Origin: Thiohalophilus sp046483665
GTDB taxonomy: Bacteria; Pseudomonadota; Gammaproteobacteria; UBA6429; Thiohalophilaceae
Direction of reading: 5' to 3'
DNA: 56,004 nt
Assembly (NCBI RefSeq): GCF_046483665.1
Contig: NZ_JAWOCR010000022.1
Coordinates: forward strand, 1-56,004
Shown piece by piece: positions 25,664 to 35,070 of this stretch; position 1 is the stretch's first letter; each line of letters starts with the position of its first letter. The notes below the pieces were generated by a model. The model was not told where the DNA came from. It searched no databases and saw nothing but the letters and a program-made list of their open reading frames with translations. The position numbers and the translations under genes are program-made.

Positions 25664-26953
25664 ATGAATCGTGTTAATCGTAGACAGTTTATCCAGTTGC
25701 TCGGCGGGGCCGGTGTGCTGGCATCCTCATTCGGCCTGACCGCCTGCTCCAAACAACCCACGGCCTCCGGCCGGGTCGTCATTATTGGCGGGGGGTTTGG
25801 CGGCGCGACCTGTGCCAAATATCTGCAACGTTTCGACCCTGACCTGGATATCACCCTGGTCGAACCCAAGCAAAAATTTGTCACCTGCCCCTTCAGTAAC
25901 CTTGTACTGAGCGGAATGCGTGATTTGAACAGTATCAGCCATGATTATAATGCTCATGAACAACGCGGTATCAAGGTCGTTCATGCCATGGCCCGTGAAA
26001 TTGATCCCGCCGGAAATAAAGTTGTTCTGGATGACGGAAAACAACTTGAATACGATCGACTGGTAGTATCCCCCGGTATTGATTTTCGCTGGGAAGATGT
26101 CGAGGGTATGAGTGCAGCGGAGAGCGATAGCATCCCGCACGCCTGGAACGGTGGTCCGCAAACAACCGCTTTACGCAAACAGCTGACCGCCATGTCCGAT
26201 GGTGACACGGTCATTATCGCACCGCCGGCCAATCCGTTTCGTTGTCCTCCCGGACCGTATGAACGTGCCAGCCTGATCGCCAACTATCTGAAACAGAACA
26301 AGCCCAAATCCAAGGTACTGATCCTGGATGCAAAAACCAAGTTTTCCAAGCAGCCGTTATTCATGCAGGGCTGGGAAGAACTTTACGGCGATATGATCGA
26401 GTGGGTCAGTGGAGATGCCGGAGGTCGTATCATACGCGTCGATGCTGCCGGAAAGACACTTTATAACGAGCTGGGTGAAGGACATTCCGGCAGCGTGATT
26501 AACTTTATCCCGCCGCAGAAAGCCGGCAAAATTGCGCACGATGCCGGGCTGGTCGATAAAACCGGCTGGTGCCCGGTAGATCAGCGTACCTTCGAGTCCA
26601 CTCTACACGCGAATGTACATGTAATCGGTGATGCTTCCATCGCCGGCAGCATGCCTAAATCCGGGTTTGCCGCCAATAGCCAGGGCAAGGTCTGTGCTGC
26701 GGCTATTGTATCGGCTCTGCATGGTAACCGCATGCCCGAGCCATCGTATGTGAATACCTGCTACAGTCTGGTCGGACCGGACTATGGTATCTCTGTAGCG
26801 GCGGTCTACCGCTATTCTGACGAAAAGGGTATTCATGGTGTAAAAGGTGCCGGCGGCGTCAGCCCCAAAGATGTGGGCCCGGACTTCCGCCAACAGGAAG
26901 CTCGTTACACGCGTGGCTGGTACGACAGTATCGCCATGGATACCTGGGGTTAG
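25664..26953 (+). CDS. fccB: flavocytochrome c sulfide dehydrogenase, flavoprotein subunit
   Basis: This 429-residue FAD subunit oxidises sulfide to sulfur or polysulfide in the periplasm and passes electrons to FccA. It starts with a twin-arginine signal (NRRQFIQLLGGAG), possibly also lipobox-like (LTACSK). It has the FAD motif VVIIGGGFGGATCA and the two FCSD cysteine regions VTCPFSN and FRCPPGPYER that form the redox disulfide. It ends with the FCSD C-terminal region TCYSLVGPDYGISVAAVY. GGGAG lies 7 nt before the ATG. Confidence 0.95.
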   Translation: MNRVNRRQFIQLLGGAGVLASSFGLTACSKQPTASGRVVIIGGGFGGATCAKYLQRFDPDLDITLVEPKQKFVTCPFSNLVLSGMRDLNSISHDYNAHEQRGIKVVHAMAREIDPAGNKVVLDDGKQLEYDRLVVSPGIDFRWEDVEGMSAAESDSIPHAWNGGPQTTALRKQLTAMSDGDTVIIAPPANPFRCPPGPYERASLIANYLKQNKPKSKVLILDAKTKFSKQPLFMQGWEELYGDMIEWVSGDAGGRIIRVDAAGKTLYNELGEGHSGSVINFIPPQKAGKIAHDAGLVDKTGWCPVDQRTFESTLHANVHVIGDASIAGSMPKSGFAANSQGKVCAAAIVSALHGNRMPEPSYVNTCYSLVGPDYGISVAAVYRYSDEKGIHGVKGAGGVSPKDVGPDFRQQEARYTRGWYDSIAMDTWG

Positions 26954-26965
26954 AAACAGGGGCTG

Positions 26966-26999
26966 GGTTCCAGAGGCCAGATTCCGGTCTCCTGGAACC
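26966..26999 (+). terminator. hairpin after fccB, possible terminator
   Basis: GGTTCCAG (26966-26973) pairs with CTGGAACC (26992-26999), with partial pairing inside. No T-run follows, so it may stabilise the fccAB mRNA end or be only a weak terminator. A degenerate CTGCCAACTGCCATCTGC stretch follows at about 27077. Confidence 0.4.
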
Positions 27000-27099
27000 T
27001 GGCGCCCTGACTACTCTCCGGCTTAATGCCGCTGCCAAAGTAACTTTGAAATCGCTCAGAGCTCAGAACTTTTGTACTCTGCCAACTGCCATCTGCAAA

Positions 27100-29061
27100 C
27101 TACGCTCCCCTCGATAACACCAGCACCTGATACGGCTCCATAATCAGCTCCTGGGTGGCCGTGATGGTATGCCCGCCGAACAGGTCGACCATGGTTTTAC
27201 GCAACCCCAGCAATCGCAAACGCCTGGCCTCCAGACGTTGTTCATGTTCACTGAAATTGGCCAGCACAAACAGACTGTATTGACCATTATTGCGAAAGAA
27301 ACTCAAGACATGCGCATTACCGCTATCGGTAAATTCGGTTTCGGCATGACTGAAAGCCGGATTTTGCTGGCGCAGCTGGATCAGGCGCAAAATCCCCTGA
27401 TAGATCCTTGCTGTTACCGAATTGCTCTGCCTGCGTTTTTCGGCCAGTCCCCAGTCGAAGTGGGATCGATGTAGCCAGCGAGTATCCCCCAACTTGGCAC
27501 TGTCCTGACCGTAGTCGTAATTGTTCAGCGTTCCGAGCTCATCTCCGATATATAATAAAGGTATGCCTCCCAGCATGATAATCACACCATGCAGTAACAG
27601 GATTCGCTGAATCGCCAGCTCGATTTCCGCCTGATTCTGTTCCGCCAGCGCTTTTTCCAATCCGCACAACGATGCACAGGTACCGGATATACGCGCATCA
27701 CCGGTCTGTTTGTTTTCCTGAAACGGCGCGCCACTGGCAAAGCTGCCGGGATAACGACCTGTATAAAAATTGGTTAAAAACCGCCGGTGCTCGGCCGGTT
27801 CGAACCCGGAAGCGATAATATCCTCATCAGAAAACGCCCAGCCGATATCATCGTGGCTACGAACATAGTTGACCCAGGCACACCCTGCCGGAATATTGAA
27901 ATCATCCTGCATCGCCCGCAGCAATGCTCGTATGTCACGGGTAGCAAGAGCCTCCCACAACAATGCCATCAGCTGCGGATGATAGGACAGTGGGCATTCT
28001 TCCTCGTCTATATACTTTTTTACCTCGTCAGGATGAACGATGGCCTCGGACTTGAATACCATCGCCGGTGCCGCGATACTGACAATAGCATTGAAGGCCT
28101 GTATCACCCAGTGAGCTTCCGGGAGATTCTGACAATCGGTTCCCAACCGTTTCCATAAAAAAGCGACCGCATCAAGACGTAATATCTCGACCCCCTGATT
28201 GGCAAGAAACAGCATCTCCTCCAGCATCCGGGTAAACAATACCGGGTTCTCGTAATTGAGATCCCACTGGTAATTGTTAAATGTCGTCCAGACCCACTTT
28301 TTAATCCGGTTGCGATAGGTAAATGCGCCAGGATGATCTTCGGGAAAGATTTCGCCCATGCTGCGCTCATAGGCATCCGGCAGGGCGCGATCGGGATATA
28401 TACGATAATAGGCCTGATATTCGGGATCGCCGGCCAAAGCCGCCTGTGCCCACTCATGCTCGTCCGAGGTATGGTTAAAAATGAAATCCAGCACCAACGA
28501 TATCCCATGGTGGCGTAATTCAGTAGCCAATGCCTGAAGATCGTCCATACTGCCCAGGGAAGGATGAACCTCACGATAACTGCTGATGGCATAACCACCG
28601 TCATTATCCCCTTCGGGCATTTGGAATAACGGCATCAGATGCAGATAGGTGATTCCCAGTTCGGTCAGATAAGGAATCCGGTCTCGCAACCGCTGCAGAT
28701 CACCGGCGAACAGGTCCACATAGCACATGGCACCGACCATGCGATTGGAAAGATACCACTCACGATTTATCTCACGCATGGCATCCAGTGCCCGAAGCTC
28801 GTCCGGACGTGCCAGCCACATATGTGTGGTTGACTTCAGGATTTTTTCCAGATGATAAAAGAAATCGTAATTATGGCCGTACAGGCGGTAAAGTCTCTCG
28901 AACAGACGCGGGAAATGACGTTTCAGTCGTTCAAGATAACCTTCCCATTCGGCGCTATCCACCTGCTCGCGAAATGCGGCCTCCAGACGCGGCAGCAGAC
29001 GCTCGAGCGTGGTACGACTCTCCTTTTTCAACCATAGCGGGTCTATATCGTCGGTCATCAT
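27100..29061 (-). CDS. amylosucrase (GH13 sucrose glucosyltransferase)
   Basis: This 653-residue cytoplasmic GH13 enzyme transfers glucose from sucrose to an alpha-1,4-glucan and releases fructose. It aligns by eye along its length with Neisseria polysaccharea amylosucrase. The helical N-domain, then CYVDLFAGDL, LMPLFQMPEGDNDGGYA, FIFNHTSDEHEWA, nucleophile Asp297 (EILRLDAVAF), acid/base Glu339 (FKSEAIVHPD) and Asp404 (VRSHDDIGW) are all present. The C-terminal beta domain (EPYQVLVLS) is complete. It is the last gene of a run FkbM-mtfA-amylosucrase. The released fructose could feed the PfkB-type kinase 8 kb away, which is inference. Confidence 0.93.
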   Translation of the reverse strand: MMTDDIDPLWLKKESRTTLERLLPRLEAAFREQVDSAEWEGYLERLKRHFPRLFERLYRLYGHNYDFFYHLEKILKSTTHMWLARPDELRALDAMREINREWYLSNRMVGAMCYVDLFAGDLQRLRDRIPYLTELGITYLHLMPLFQMPEGDNDGGYAISSYREVHPSLGSMDDLQALATELRHHGISLVLDFIFNHTSDEHEWAQAALAGDPEYQAYYRIYPDRALPDAYERSMGEIFPEDHPGAFTYRNRIKKWVWTTFNNYQWDLNYENPVLFTRMLEEMLFLANQGVEILRLDAVAFLWKRLGTDCQNLPEAHWVIQAFNAIVSIAAPAMVFKSEAIVHPDEVKKYIDEEECPLSYHPQLMALLWEALATRDIRALLRAMQDDFNIPAGCAWVNYVRSHDDIGWAFSDEDIIASGFEPAEHRRFLTNFYTGRYPGSFASGAPFQENKQTGDARISGTCASLCGLEKALAEQNQAEIELAIQRILLLHGVIIMLGGIPLLYIGDELGTLNNYDYGQDSAKLGDTRWLHRSHFDWGLAEKRRQSNSVTARIYQGILRLIQLRQQNPAFSHAETEFTDSGNAHVLSFFRNNGQYSLFVLANFSEHEQRLEARRLRLLGLRKTMVDLFGGHTITATQELIMEPYQVLVLSRGA

Positions 29062-29122
29062 GACAGGCTTCTTTGCTTAAGCGACTCGGGCAGGATCAAC
29101 TATATGCCACTGCGGGCCATAT

Positions 29123-29884
29123 TTAAACATTCAGGGGATTTTGCCGATAGAATTGCGCAAGTTGTTGATACACTGCCGGATATGTTTGATGGACAAGCCG
29201 GGGCTGCTCGAAAAAGACCTCGCTCAAAACAGCAAAAAACTCTGCCGGTGCAGTGGCCGCATAATGATCGATAACGATTGATTTGCCATGCGCTATGCGA
29301 TGTTGCAGGTCCGCATAGGCGGCACTGAAAGCTTTGCTCCATTGTGGTGCTGACATTCCCCTGTGCAGAGGCGGCATGCCATTGGCCACGCCGTTCTGCA
29401 TATCCAGCTTGTGAGCAAACTCATGTATCACCAGGTTATGCCCGTCAATAATACCCCCATCCAACGATTCCTCAGCTGATAACACCACCGGTCCTCGTTC
29501 CCAGGACTCGCCGCTCAGAGGTTTTCTCACTTCGTGGACGACACCGTATTCATCCATCTCGGTATGTATCGGTGTAAACCCTGCGGGATATATAATCACA
29601 GAGACCCAACCGTCGTACCAGTCCAGCCCCAGATTCAGAATCGGCAAACAGGCTTGCAGGGCGATAACCAGCTTTAGTTCAGTGGTAATATTCAGACCAC
29701 CTGCACTCTCAAGTGATTTGTGATGCAAAAACAGCGTTGCCATTCTCTTCAGCCTGTGCAGATCCTCCTGACTCAGCCTTTCGAAAAAAGCCAGGCGCGA
29801 CAACGCCTGTTGCCAGTCCGCGTCGGTATATGGCGAACGACTAAGGATGCGTTTTTCACGCCACTTATGAAGAAAATCCAGCAC
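29123..29884 (-). CDS. mtfA: MtfA-like zinc peptidase (M90 family)
   Basis: This 253-residue cytosolic metallopeptidase contains the zinc motif HEFAHKLDMQNG, an upstream VVLSAEESL and the downstream FFAVLSEVFFEQP glutamate region of M90 peptidases. In E. coli MtfA binds the glucose repressor Mlc and so links to glucose uptake. The start is a GTG 6 nt after the FkbM stop, with GAAGAA upstream, implying coupling. Association with a sucrose-splitting amylosucrase suggests a carbohydrate-related role here too (inference). Confidence 0.88.
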   Translation of the reverse strand: MLDFLHKWREKRILSRSPYTDADWQQALSRLAFFERLSQEDLHRLKRMATLFLHHKSLESAGGLNITTELKLVIALQACLPILNLGLDWYDGWVSVIIYPAGFTPIHTEMDEYGVVHEVRKPLSGESWERGPVVLSAEESLDGGIIDGHNLVIHEFAHKLDMQNGVANGMPPLHRGMSAPQWSKAFSAAYADLQHRIAHGKSIVIDHYAATAPAEFFAVLSEVFFEQPRLVHQTYPAVYQQLAQFYRQNPLNV

Positions 29885-29890
29885 TGTTCT

Positions 29891-30748
29891 TCAGGACAGG
29901 ATGCCACGGGTTTCGAGTATTTGTTGCGTCAATTCCGAAGGTGAGAATATATAATCATCCTGATATTCCTGGTTGAACTCTTCTGCATTGTTCAACTCGA
30001 TGACCCCGCCAGTCGTTTTGAAAGCGACAATATTATAGTCGAGCTCGTGCAATATGCGGATTATCGCATCAATACGTTTTTTACGTTCCTCGAACTCACC
30101 AATATCACTATGCAGGTTCAATACTTCACAGAAAACAAACGGTCGATAATCCTTGAGAACTCCCTTGATGCCGTCGACCACCTCATATTCGGCCCCTTCG
30201 ACATCAATTTTTATCATGGAAATTTCTGACAGCGGCAGGCGACGAATAAATTCCTCTCCCTGTACGGTTACCATTTCAAACGAATAACCGAGCTTTTCAT
30301 TTTTACGCATGAATTTATGCATGGAAGCGCGTTTTTCGCCCAGCTTCCTCGCATAGAGCGTGCGCATGGAGTTTTCATTTGAAATGGCCACAGGATAAAA
30401 ACGGCTGTTTTCAAAACCATTCAAACGGATAAGTTCCTGCACGTAGAAATTGCATACCGGGTTGGGTTCAAAACCAAAATATTCCCGTTGCTGATCGATA
30501 ACTCTCAGTTTGACCAGGAAGACACCCACGTTACCGCCAATATCCAGCACCGCGCCCGGCTTCAGCCCCGTCAACAATTCCATGCAGTGGGACATCCACA
30601 TTTCCCCTTCGGTCAGATAGCCTCGCCCCATGCCGTATATTAACGGCACATGCAGTTTCATCCCCAGATAATTGACCGACGTTTTACGACGACAGAGCCT
30701 GGAGAGTGCGACATTAACCTCGCGCCTGAATTTCTTTACAATTCCCAT
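29891..30748 (-). CDS. FkbM-family methyltransferase
   Basis: This 285-residue SAM-dependent methyltransferase has the SAM motif VLDIGGNVGVFLVKL and the FkbM signature MIKIDVEGAEYEVV, followed by PFVFCEVLN. The family methylates hydroxyls of sugars or polyketides; the acceptor here is unknown. The gene is visibly more AT-rich than its neighbours, which may mean transfer. It is first in the operon with mtfA (6-nt gap) and amylosucrase. Confidence 0.85.
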   Translation of the reverse strand: MGIVKKFRREVNVALSRLCRRKTSVNYLGMKLHVPLIYGMGRGYLTEGEMWMSHCMELLTGLKPGAVLDIGGNVGVFLVKLRVIDQQREYFGFEPNPVCNFYVQELIRLNGFENSRFYPVAISNENSMRTLYARKLGEKRASMHKFMRKNEKLGYSFEMVTVQGEEFIRRLPLSEISMIKIDVEGAEYEVVDGIKGVLKDYRPFVFCEVLNLHSDIGEFEERKKRIDAIIRILHELDYNIVAFKTTGGVIELNNAEEFNQEYQDDYIFSPSELTQQILETRGILS

Positions 30749-31083
30749 TGACCGCTGTTTTGTTATTTAATCCGACGGCTAAAATACCATACTTGTCTGC
30801 CATATCCCTAACCCGACAGAGTTCTAACGAACGCCATTCGCGACTGATGGTGGGTACAAACGATTACCCTGTCAGCTGCCTGAGGGGTCGTCTGCGACAA
30901 TCCGGTTTCCTGTCCCGTCGGCTATGCTGTCACCTCTGCAGTGAACAGCTGCAGAACCCTGATAATCGGGCCCGGCTTCACAGCCAGATGCCGGGGCATC
31001 TCAAACTCACCGGATTGCGCGGCCCTTGCCTTGCAGGCAGTTTTGACACCCCGGGTCGCCGCAAAATAATGTCCGTTATCATT
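30749..31083. other. 335-bp intergenic region without a supported gene
   Basis: The region lies between the FkbM start and the metH terminator. It should hold the promoter of the FkbM-mtfA-amylosucrase run; a weak TATTTT-type -10 preceded by TG is seen on the minus strand near 30785. Short minus-strand frames exist but begin inside the metH terminator and lack ribosome sites. No tRNA-like or known riboswitch fold was recognised. Confidence 0.45.
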
Positions 31084-31116
31084 AAAAAAGCCAGTGCATC
31101 GCTGCACTGGCTTTTT
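31084..31116 (-). terminator. rho-independent terminator of metH
   Basis: A 14-bp stem, AAAAAGCCAGTGCA pairing with TGCACTGGCTTTTT around a TCGC loop, lies 24 nt after the metH stop. On the minus strand it ends in a run of six T. It is symmetric enough to work in both directions. Confidence 0.9.
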
Positions 31117-31140
31117 GTCTGCCGGGAATGTCTGTCCCGT

Positions 31141-34100
31141 TTAGTCGGCATCATAGCCGAGGCTCTGGCCCAGCCAGCGTTCGACTTCGGCCACGGACAT
31201 GCCTTTGCGTTTGGCATAATCCTCGACCTGATCGCGGTTGATCTTGCCGACCCCGAAGTAGCTGGATTCGGGGTGACTGAAGTACCAGCCACTGACTGAG
31301 GCCGCCGGCCACATGGCCATGGAGTCTGTCAGCTTGACGCCAGTATGGGTCTCGGCATCCAGTAATTCCCACAGCTTCAGCTTCTCGGTATGTTCCGGGC
31401 AGGCCGGATAGCCAGGTGCCGGACGGATTCCCTGGTACTCTTCGCGCACCAGTTTGTTGCTGTCGAAGTTTTCGCTCTTCAGACCATAATCCGGTGTCCA
31501 GCCATTGGGCTCGTAACCCCAGTTAATATGCCGCATGCGATCGTGCATGTGTTCGGCAAAAGCCTCGGCCAGCCGATCGGCCAGCGCCTTGAGCATAATC
31601 GAACGATAATCGTCGTTCTCCTTCTCGAAGCGCTCAACATGCTCGTCAATGCCGAGTCCTGTGGTTACGACAAAACCACCGATATAATCCGGCTTGCCAA
31701 TGTCTTTGGGCGCAATGAAATCGGCCAGACAACGGTTGGGTTTGCCCGGCGGACGCTGGGTCTGCTGACGCAGGTGATTCAGGGTCAATCTCACTTTATT
31801 GCGTGAATCATCCTCGTAGAGCTCGATGTCGTCATCGTTGATGCTGTTCGCGGGCCACAGGCCAACGATGGCTTTGGCTTTGAGCCAGCGCTCCTCGATA
31901 ATCTGATCCAGCATCTGCCGGGCATCCTCGAACAGCTTCTTCGCCTCGGCGCCCTTCTCCGGATCGTCCAGGATCTTGGGATAGGACCCCTTCATCTCCC
32001 AGGTATGGAAGAACGGTGTCCAGTCAATGTACGGGCGCAGGAACTCCAGAGGCATATCATCAAACACCTGGATACCCGGCTGCTCGGGAATAGGCGGCGT
32101 GTAGTCGGACCAGTCGATCTTGGTCTTGTTGACACGCGCCTGCTCCAGCGTGATCCAGTTGGTCTTGGCGCGGCGACCCGCGTGATTCTCGCGGACCTTG
32201 TCATACTCGGCACGCAAATCCGTGACGAATTTTTCCCGATGCAGTTCGCTGATCAGATTCTGCGCCACACCCACGGCCCGTGAGGCGTCTTTTACCCACA
32301 CAGTCGGTGCATGATAATGCTGCTCGATCTTCACCGCGGTATGCGCCTTGGAGGTGGTGGCGCCGCCAATCATCAGCGGGACATCGAAACCATTACGTTC
32401 CATCTCCTTGGCCATATGCACCATCTCATCCAGCGACGGGGTAATCAGGCCGGACAGACCAACAATATCGACGTTTTCTTCTTTGGCTTTTTTAAGAATG
32501 TCGTTGGCCGGCACCATAACACCCATATCGACGACTTCGAAGTTGTTACACTGCAACACTACGCCGACGATATTCTTGCCAATGTCATGCACGTCGCCTT
32601 TCACCGTAGCCATCAGCACCTTGGCATCGGCCTTGGCACCTTCTTCCTTCTCGGCTTCGATGTAGGGGAACAGGTAGGCCACAGCCTTTTTCATAACACG
32701 GGCCGATTTGACCACCTGCGGCAGGAACATCTTGCCGTCGCCGAACAGATCGCCGACCACATTCATGCCGTCCATCAACGGGCCTTCGATCACTTCCAGC
32801 GGCTTGTCGAACGCCTGACGCGCCTCTTCGGTATCTTCATCCACATAGGCGTCGATACCCTTGACCAGGGCGTGTTCCAGTCGCTTGGCCACCGGCCAGC
32901 TGCGCCATTCCAGATCTTCTTCCTTCTTGGCGCTGCTGCCGTCGCCCTTGTACTTGTCGGCCAGGTCCAGCAGGCGTTCGGTGGAATCGTCACGGCGATT
33001 GAGCACTACATCTTCCACCGCCTCGCGCAACTCTTCAGGCAGATCATCGTAAACCGCCAGCTGACCGGCGTTAACGATACCCATGTCCATGCCCGCCTTG
33101 ATGGCGTGATACAGGAACACCGCATGGATCGCCTCACGCACCGGGTTGTTACCGCGGAATGAGAATGACACATTGGAGACACCGCCGCTGATCAGCGCAT
33201 AGGGCAGTTTCTGTTTTATCTCGCGGGTCGCCTCAATGAAGTCAACGCCGTAGTTGTTGTGCTCCTCAATACCGGTAGCGATGGCAAAGATATTGGGATC
33301 GAAGATGATATCTTCAGGCGGGAAACCAATCTGCTCGGTGAGGATCTTGTAGGCCCGCTCGCAGATCTCGACCTTGCGTTCCCTGGTGTCGGCCTGACCG
33401 GTTTCATCGAAGGCCATGACCACCACGGCGGCACCGTAACGGCGACACAGTTCGGCCTGGCGAATAAACTCTTCCTCACCTTCCTTCATGGAGATGGAAT
33501 TCACCACCCCCTTGCCCTGAACACACTTGAGGCCAGCCTCAATGATATGCCACTTGGAAGAGTCAATCATGACCGGCACGCGAGAGATGTCCGGCTCGCT
33601 GGCGATCAGGTTGAGAAAGGTGACCATGGCATTCTCGCCATCGAGCATGCCTTCATCCATGTTGACGTCGATGATCTGGGCGCCGTTTTCTACTTGCTCG
33701 CGCGCCACATCCAGTGCCGTGTCGTACTGCTCTTCAAGGATCAGACGCTTGAACTTGGCCGAGCCGGTGACGTTGGTACGCTCACCGACGTTGACGAATA
33801 GCGAATCCTTGTCGATATTACACGGCTCGAGGCCACTCAGGCGGGTCGTGTGATCGTCTTCGGGTAACTTGCGTGGCTCATAGGGCGTTACGGCTTCGGC
33901 AATCGCCTGGATGTGCCCCGGTGTGGTGCCGCAGCAACCACCGATGATATTCAGAAAACCGCTCCTGGCCCATTCTTCTATCTGTGATGCCATCTCTTCA
34001 GGTGACTCATCGTACTCCCCGAATTCATTCGGCAAACCGGCGTTGGGATGCGCATTAACGTGACAGGTCGCGATGCCGCTCAGCTCTTCAATATGCTGGC

Positions 34101-34848
34101 GCAATTCACCGGCACCCAGGGCACAGTTGAAGCCGAAACTGATCGGCTTGATGTGGCGCAGCGAGTTATAAAACGCTTCGACTGTCTGACCGGAAAGCGT
34201 ACGCCCGGAAGCGTCGGTAATGGTCCCGGAGATCATTACCGGCAGGCGCTTGTCTTCCTTCTCGGCAAAATAGCTCTCGATAGCAAACAACGCCGCTTTG
34301 GCATTGAGGGTATCGAAAATCGTTTCCACCAGGATCAGATCCACGCCACCGTCAACCAGACCACCCAGGGCTTCGGTATAGGATTCGACCAGCTGATCAA
34401 AATTAATATTACGGAAACCGGGATTGTTCACATCCGGGGAAATACTTGCGGTGCGATTGGTTGGTCCCAGTACACCAGCGACAAAACGCGGTTTATCCGC
34501 TGTTGCCACGGCTTCGCAGGCTTCGCGCGCCACTTCGGCGGAGACCTTGTTCATCTCGTAGGACAACGCTTCCATGTGATAGTCGGCCATGGAAATGGAG
34601 TTGGCATTAAAGGTGTTGGTCTCGACAATGTCGGCACCGGCCTCGAGATAAGCGATGTGAATATCGCGAATGATCTTGGGCTGGGTCAGTGACAACAGGT
34701 CGTTGTTGCCTTTGAGATCCGATTGCCAGTCGGCGAACCGATCGCCGCGATAATCTTTTTCTTCGAGTTTATAGGTCTGGATCAGGCTGCCCATGGCGCC
34801 GTCCAGGACAAGGATACGTTGCTTTAAAGCTTCTTCAAATTGACTCAT
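31141..34848 (-). CDS. metH: cobalamin-dependent methionine synthase
   Basis: This 1235-residue full-length MetH moves methyl from 5-methyltetrahydrofolate via cobalamin to homocysteine. The homocysteine domain (1-~330) has the zinc cysteines (NCALGAG and GGCCGTTP). The folate domain has FVNVGERTNVTGS. The B12 domain has the axial His in GDVHDIGKNIV. The C-terminal reactivation domain has RPAPGYPACPEH for AdoMet binding. It is a single gene with an extended -10 promoter upstream and a strong terminator downstream. No cobalamin riboswitch is seen in its 5' leader. Confidence 0.97.
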   Translation of the reverse strand: MSQFEEALKQRILVLDGAMGSLIQTYKLEEKDYRGDRFADWQSDLKGNNDLLSLTQPKIIRDIHIAYLEAGADIVETNTFNANSISMADYHMEALSYEMNKVSAEVAREACEAVATADKPRFVAGVLGPTNRTASISPDVNNPGFRNINFDQLVESYTEALGGLVDGGVDLILVETIFDTLNAKAALFAIESYFAEKEDKRLPVMISGTITDASGRTLSGQTVEAFYNSLRHIKPISFGFNCALGAGELRQHIEELSGIATCHVNAHPNAGLPNEFGEYDESPEEMASQIEEWARSGFLNIIGGCCGTTPGHIQAIAEAVTPYEPRKLPEDDHTTRLSGLEPCNIDKDSLFVNVGERTNVTGSAKFKRLILEEQYDTALDVAREQVENGAQIIDVNMDEGMLDGENAMVTFLNLIASEPDISRVPVMIDSSKWHIIEAGLKCVQGKGVVNSISMKEGEEEFIRQAELCRRYGAAVVVMAFDETGQADTRERKVEICERAYKILTEQIGFPPEDIIFDPNIFAIATGIEEHNNYGVDFIEATREIKQKLPYALISGGVSNVSFSFRGNNPVREAIHAVFLYHAIKAGMDMGIVNAGQLAVYDDLPEELREAVEDVVLNRRDDSTERLLDLADKYKGDGSSAKKEEDLEWRSWPVAKRLEHALVKGIDAYVDEDTEEARQAFDKPLEVIEGPLMDGMNVVGDLFGDGKMFLPQVVKSARVMKKAVAYLFPYIEAEKEEGAKADAKVLMATVKGDVHDIGKNIVGVVLQCNNFEVVDMGVMVPANDILKKAKEENVDIVGLSGLITPSLDEMVHMAKEMERNGFDVPLMIGGATTSKAHTAVKIEQHYHAPTVWVKDASRAVGVAQNLISELHREKFVTDLRAEYDKVRENHAGRRAKTNWITLEQARVNKTKIDWSDYTPPIPEQPGIQVFDDMPLEFLRPYIDWTPFFHTWEMKGSYPKILDDPEKGAEAKKLFEDARQMLDQIIEERWLKAKAIVGLWPANSINDDDIELYEDDSRNKVRLTLNHLRQQTQRPPGKPNRCLADFIAPKDIGKPDYIGGFVVTTGLGIDEHVERFEKENDDYRSIMLKALADRLAEAFAEHMHDRMRHINWGYEPNGWTPDYGLKSENFDSNKLVREEYQGIRPAPGYPACPEHTEKLKLWELLDAETHTGVKLTDSMAMWPAASVSGWYFSHPESSYFGVGKINRDQVEDYAKRKGMSVAEVERWLGQSLGYDAD

Positions 34849-34925
34849 AACTTATTTCTTTTAGCCGTTATTAATTGACTGATATGCGTGAAAAAAACGG
34901 GGAGTACGCGGATAAAGAGCAGATG

Positions 34926-34934
34926 ATTATACCA
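34926..34934 (-). promoter_or_regulatory. extended -10 promoter element of metH
   Basis: On the minus strand TGGTATAAT is a perfect extended -10, 78 nt before the metH ATG. The -35 region is poor, as is common with extended -10 promoters. The resulting leader is about 70 nt. Confidence 0.6.
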
Positions 34935-35070
34935 GAAACAGCGTCATCCGCCTATTTCCCACGATAATGGTATGGGTGCTGACAGAGCCAGAGCGCGAAA
35001 ACCGCTTGATTATGCGCATTGCAGCGCCGGTCAGGCGGTAGCCGAAAACGAAAAATTAAACTCTGTCTGC

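Noticed and set aside
27799..27816. GGTTCGAACCCGG, similar to a tRNA T-arm
   Set aside because: It lies inside the amylosucrase coding sequence and no acceptor, D or anticodon stem can be built around it.
30922..31107. Minus-strand 61-codon frame between metH and the FkbM gene
   Set aside because: Its start lies inside the metH terminator hairpin, it has no ribosome site and its composition is not protein-like.
32311..33162. Long plus-strand open frame opposite metH
   Set aside because: It mirrors conserved metH codons and encodes a His/Gly/Gln-rich product without recognisable domains; no promoter or ribosome site.
34849..35070. Cobalamin or SAM riboswitch upstream of metH
   Set aside because: The leader is only about 70 nt from the extended -10 and lacks the conserved B12-box or SAM-I/SAM-II core words.
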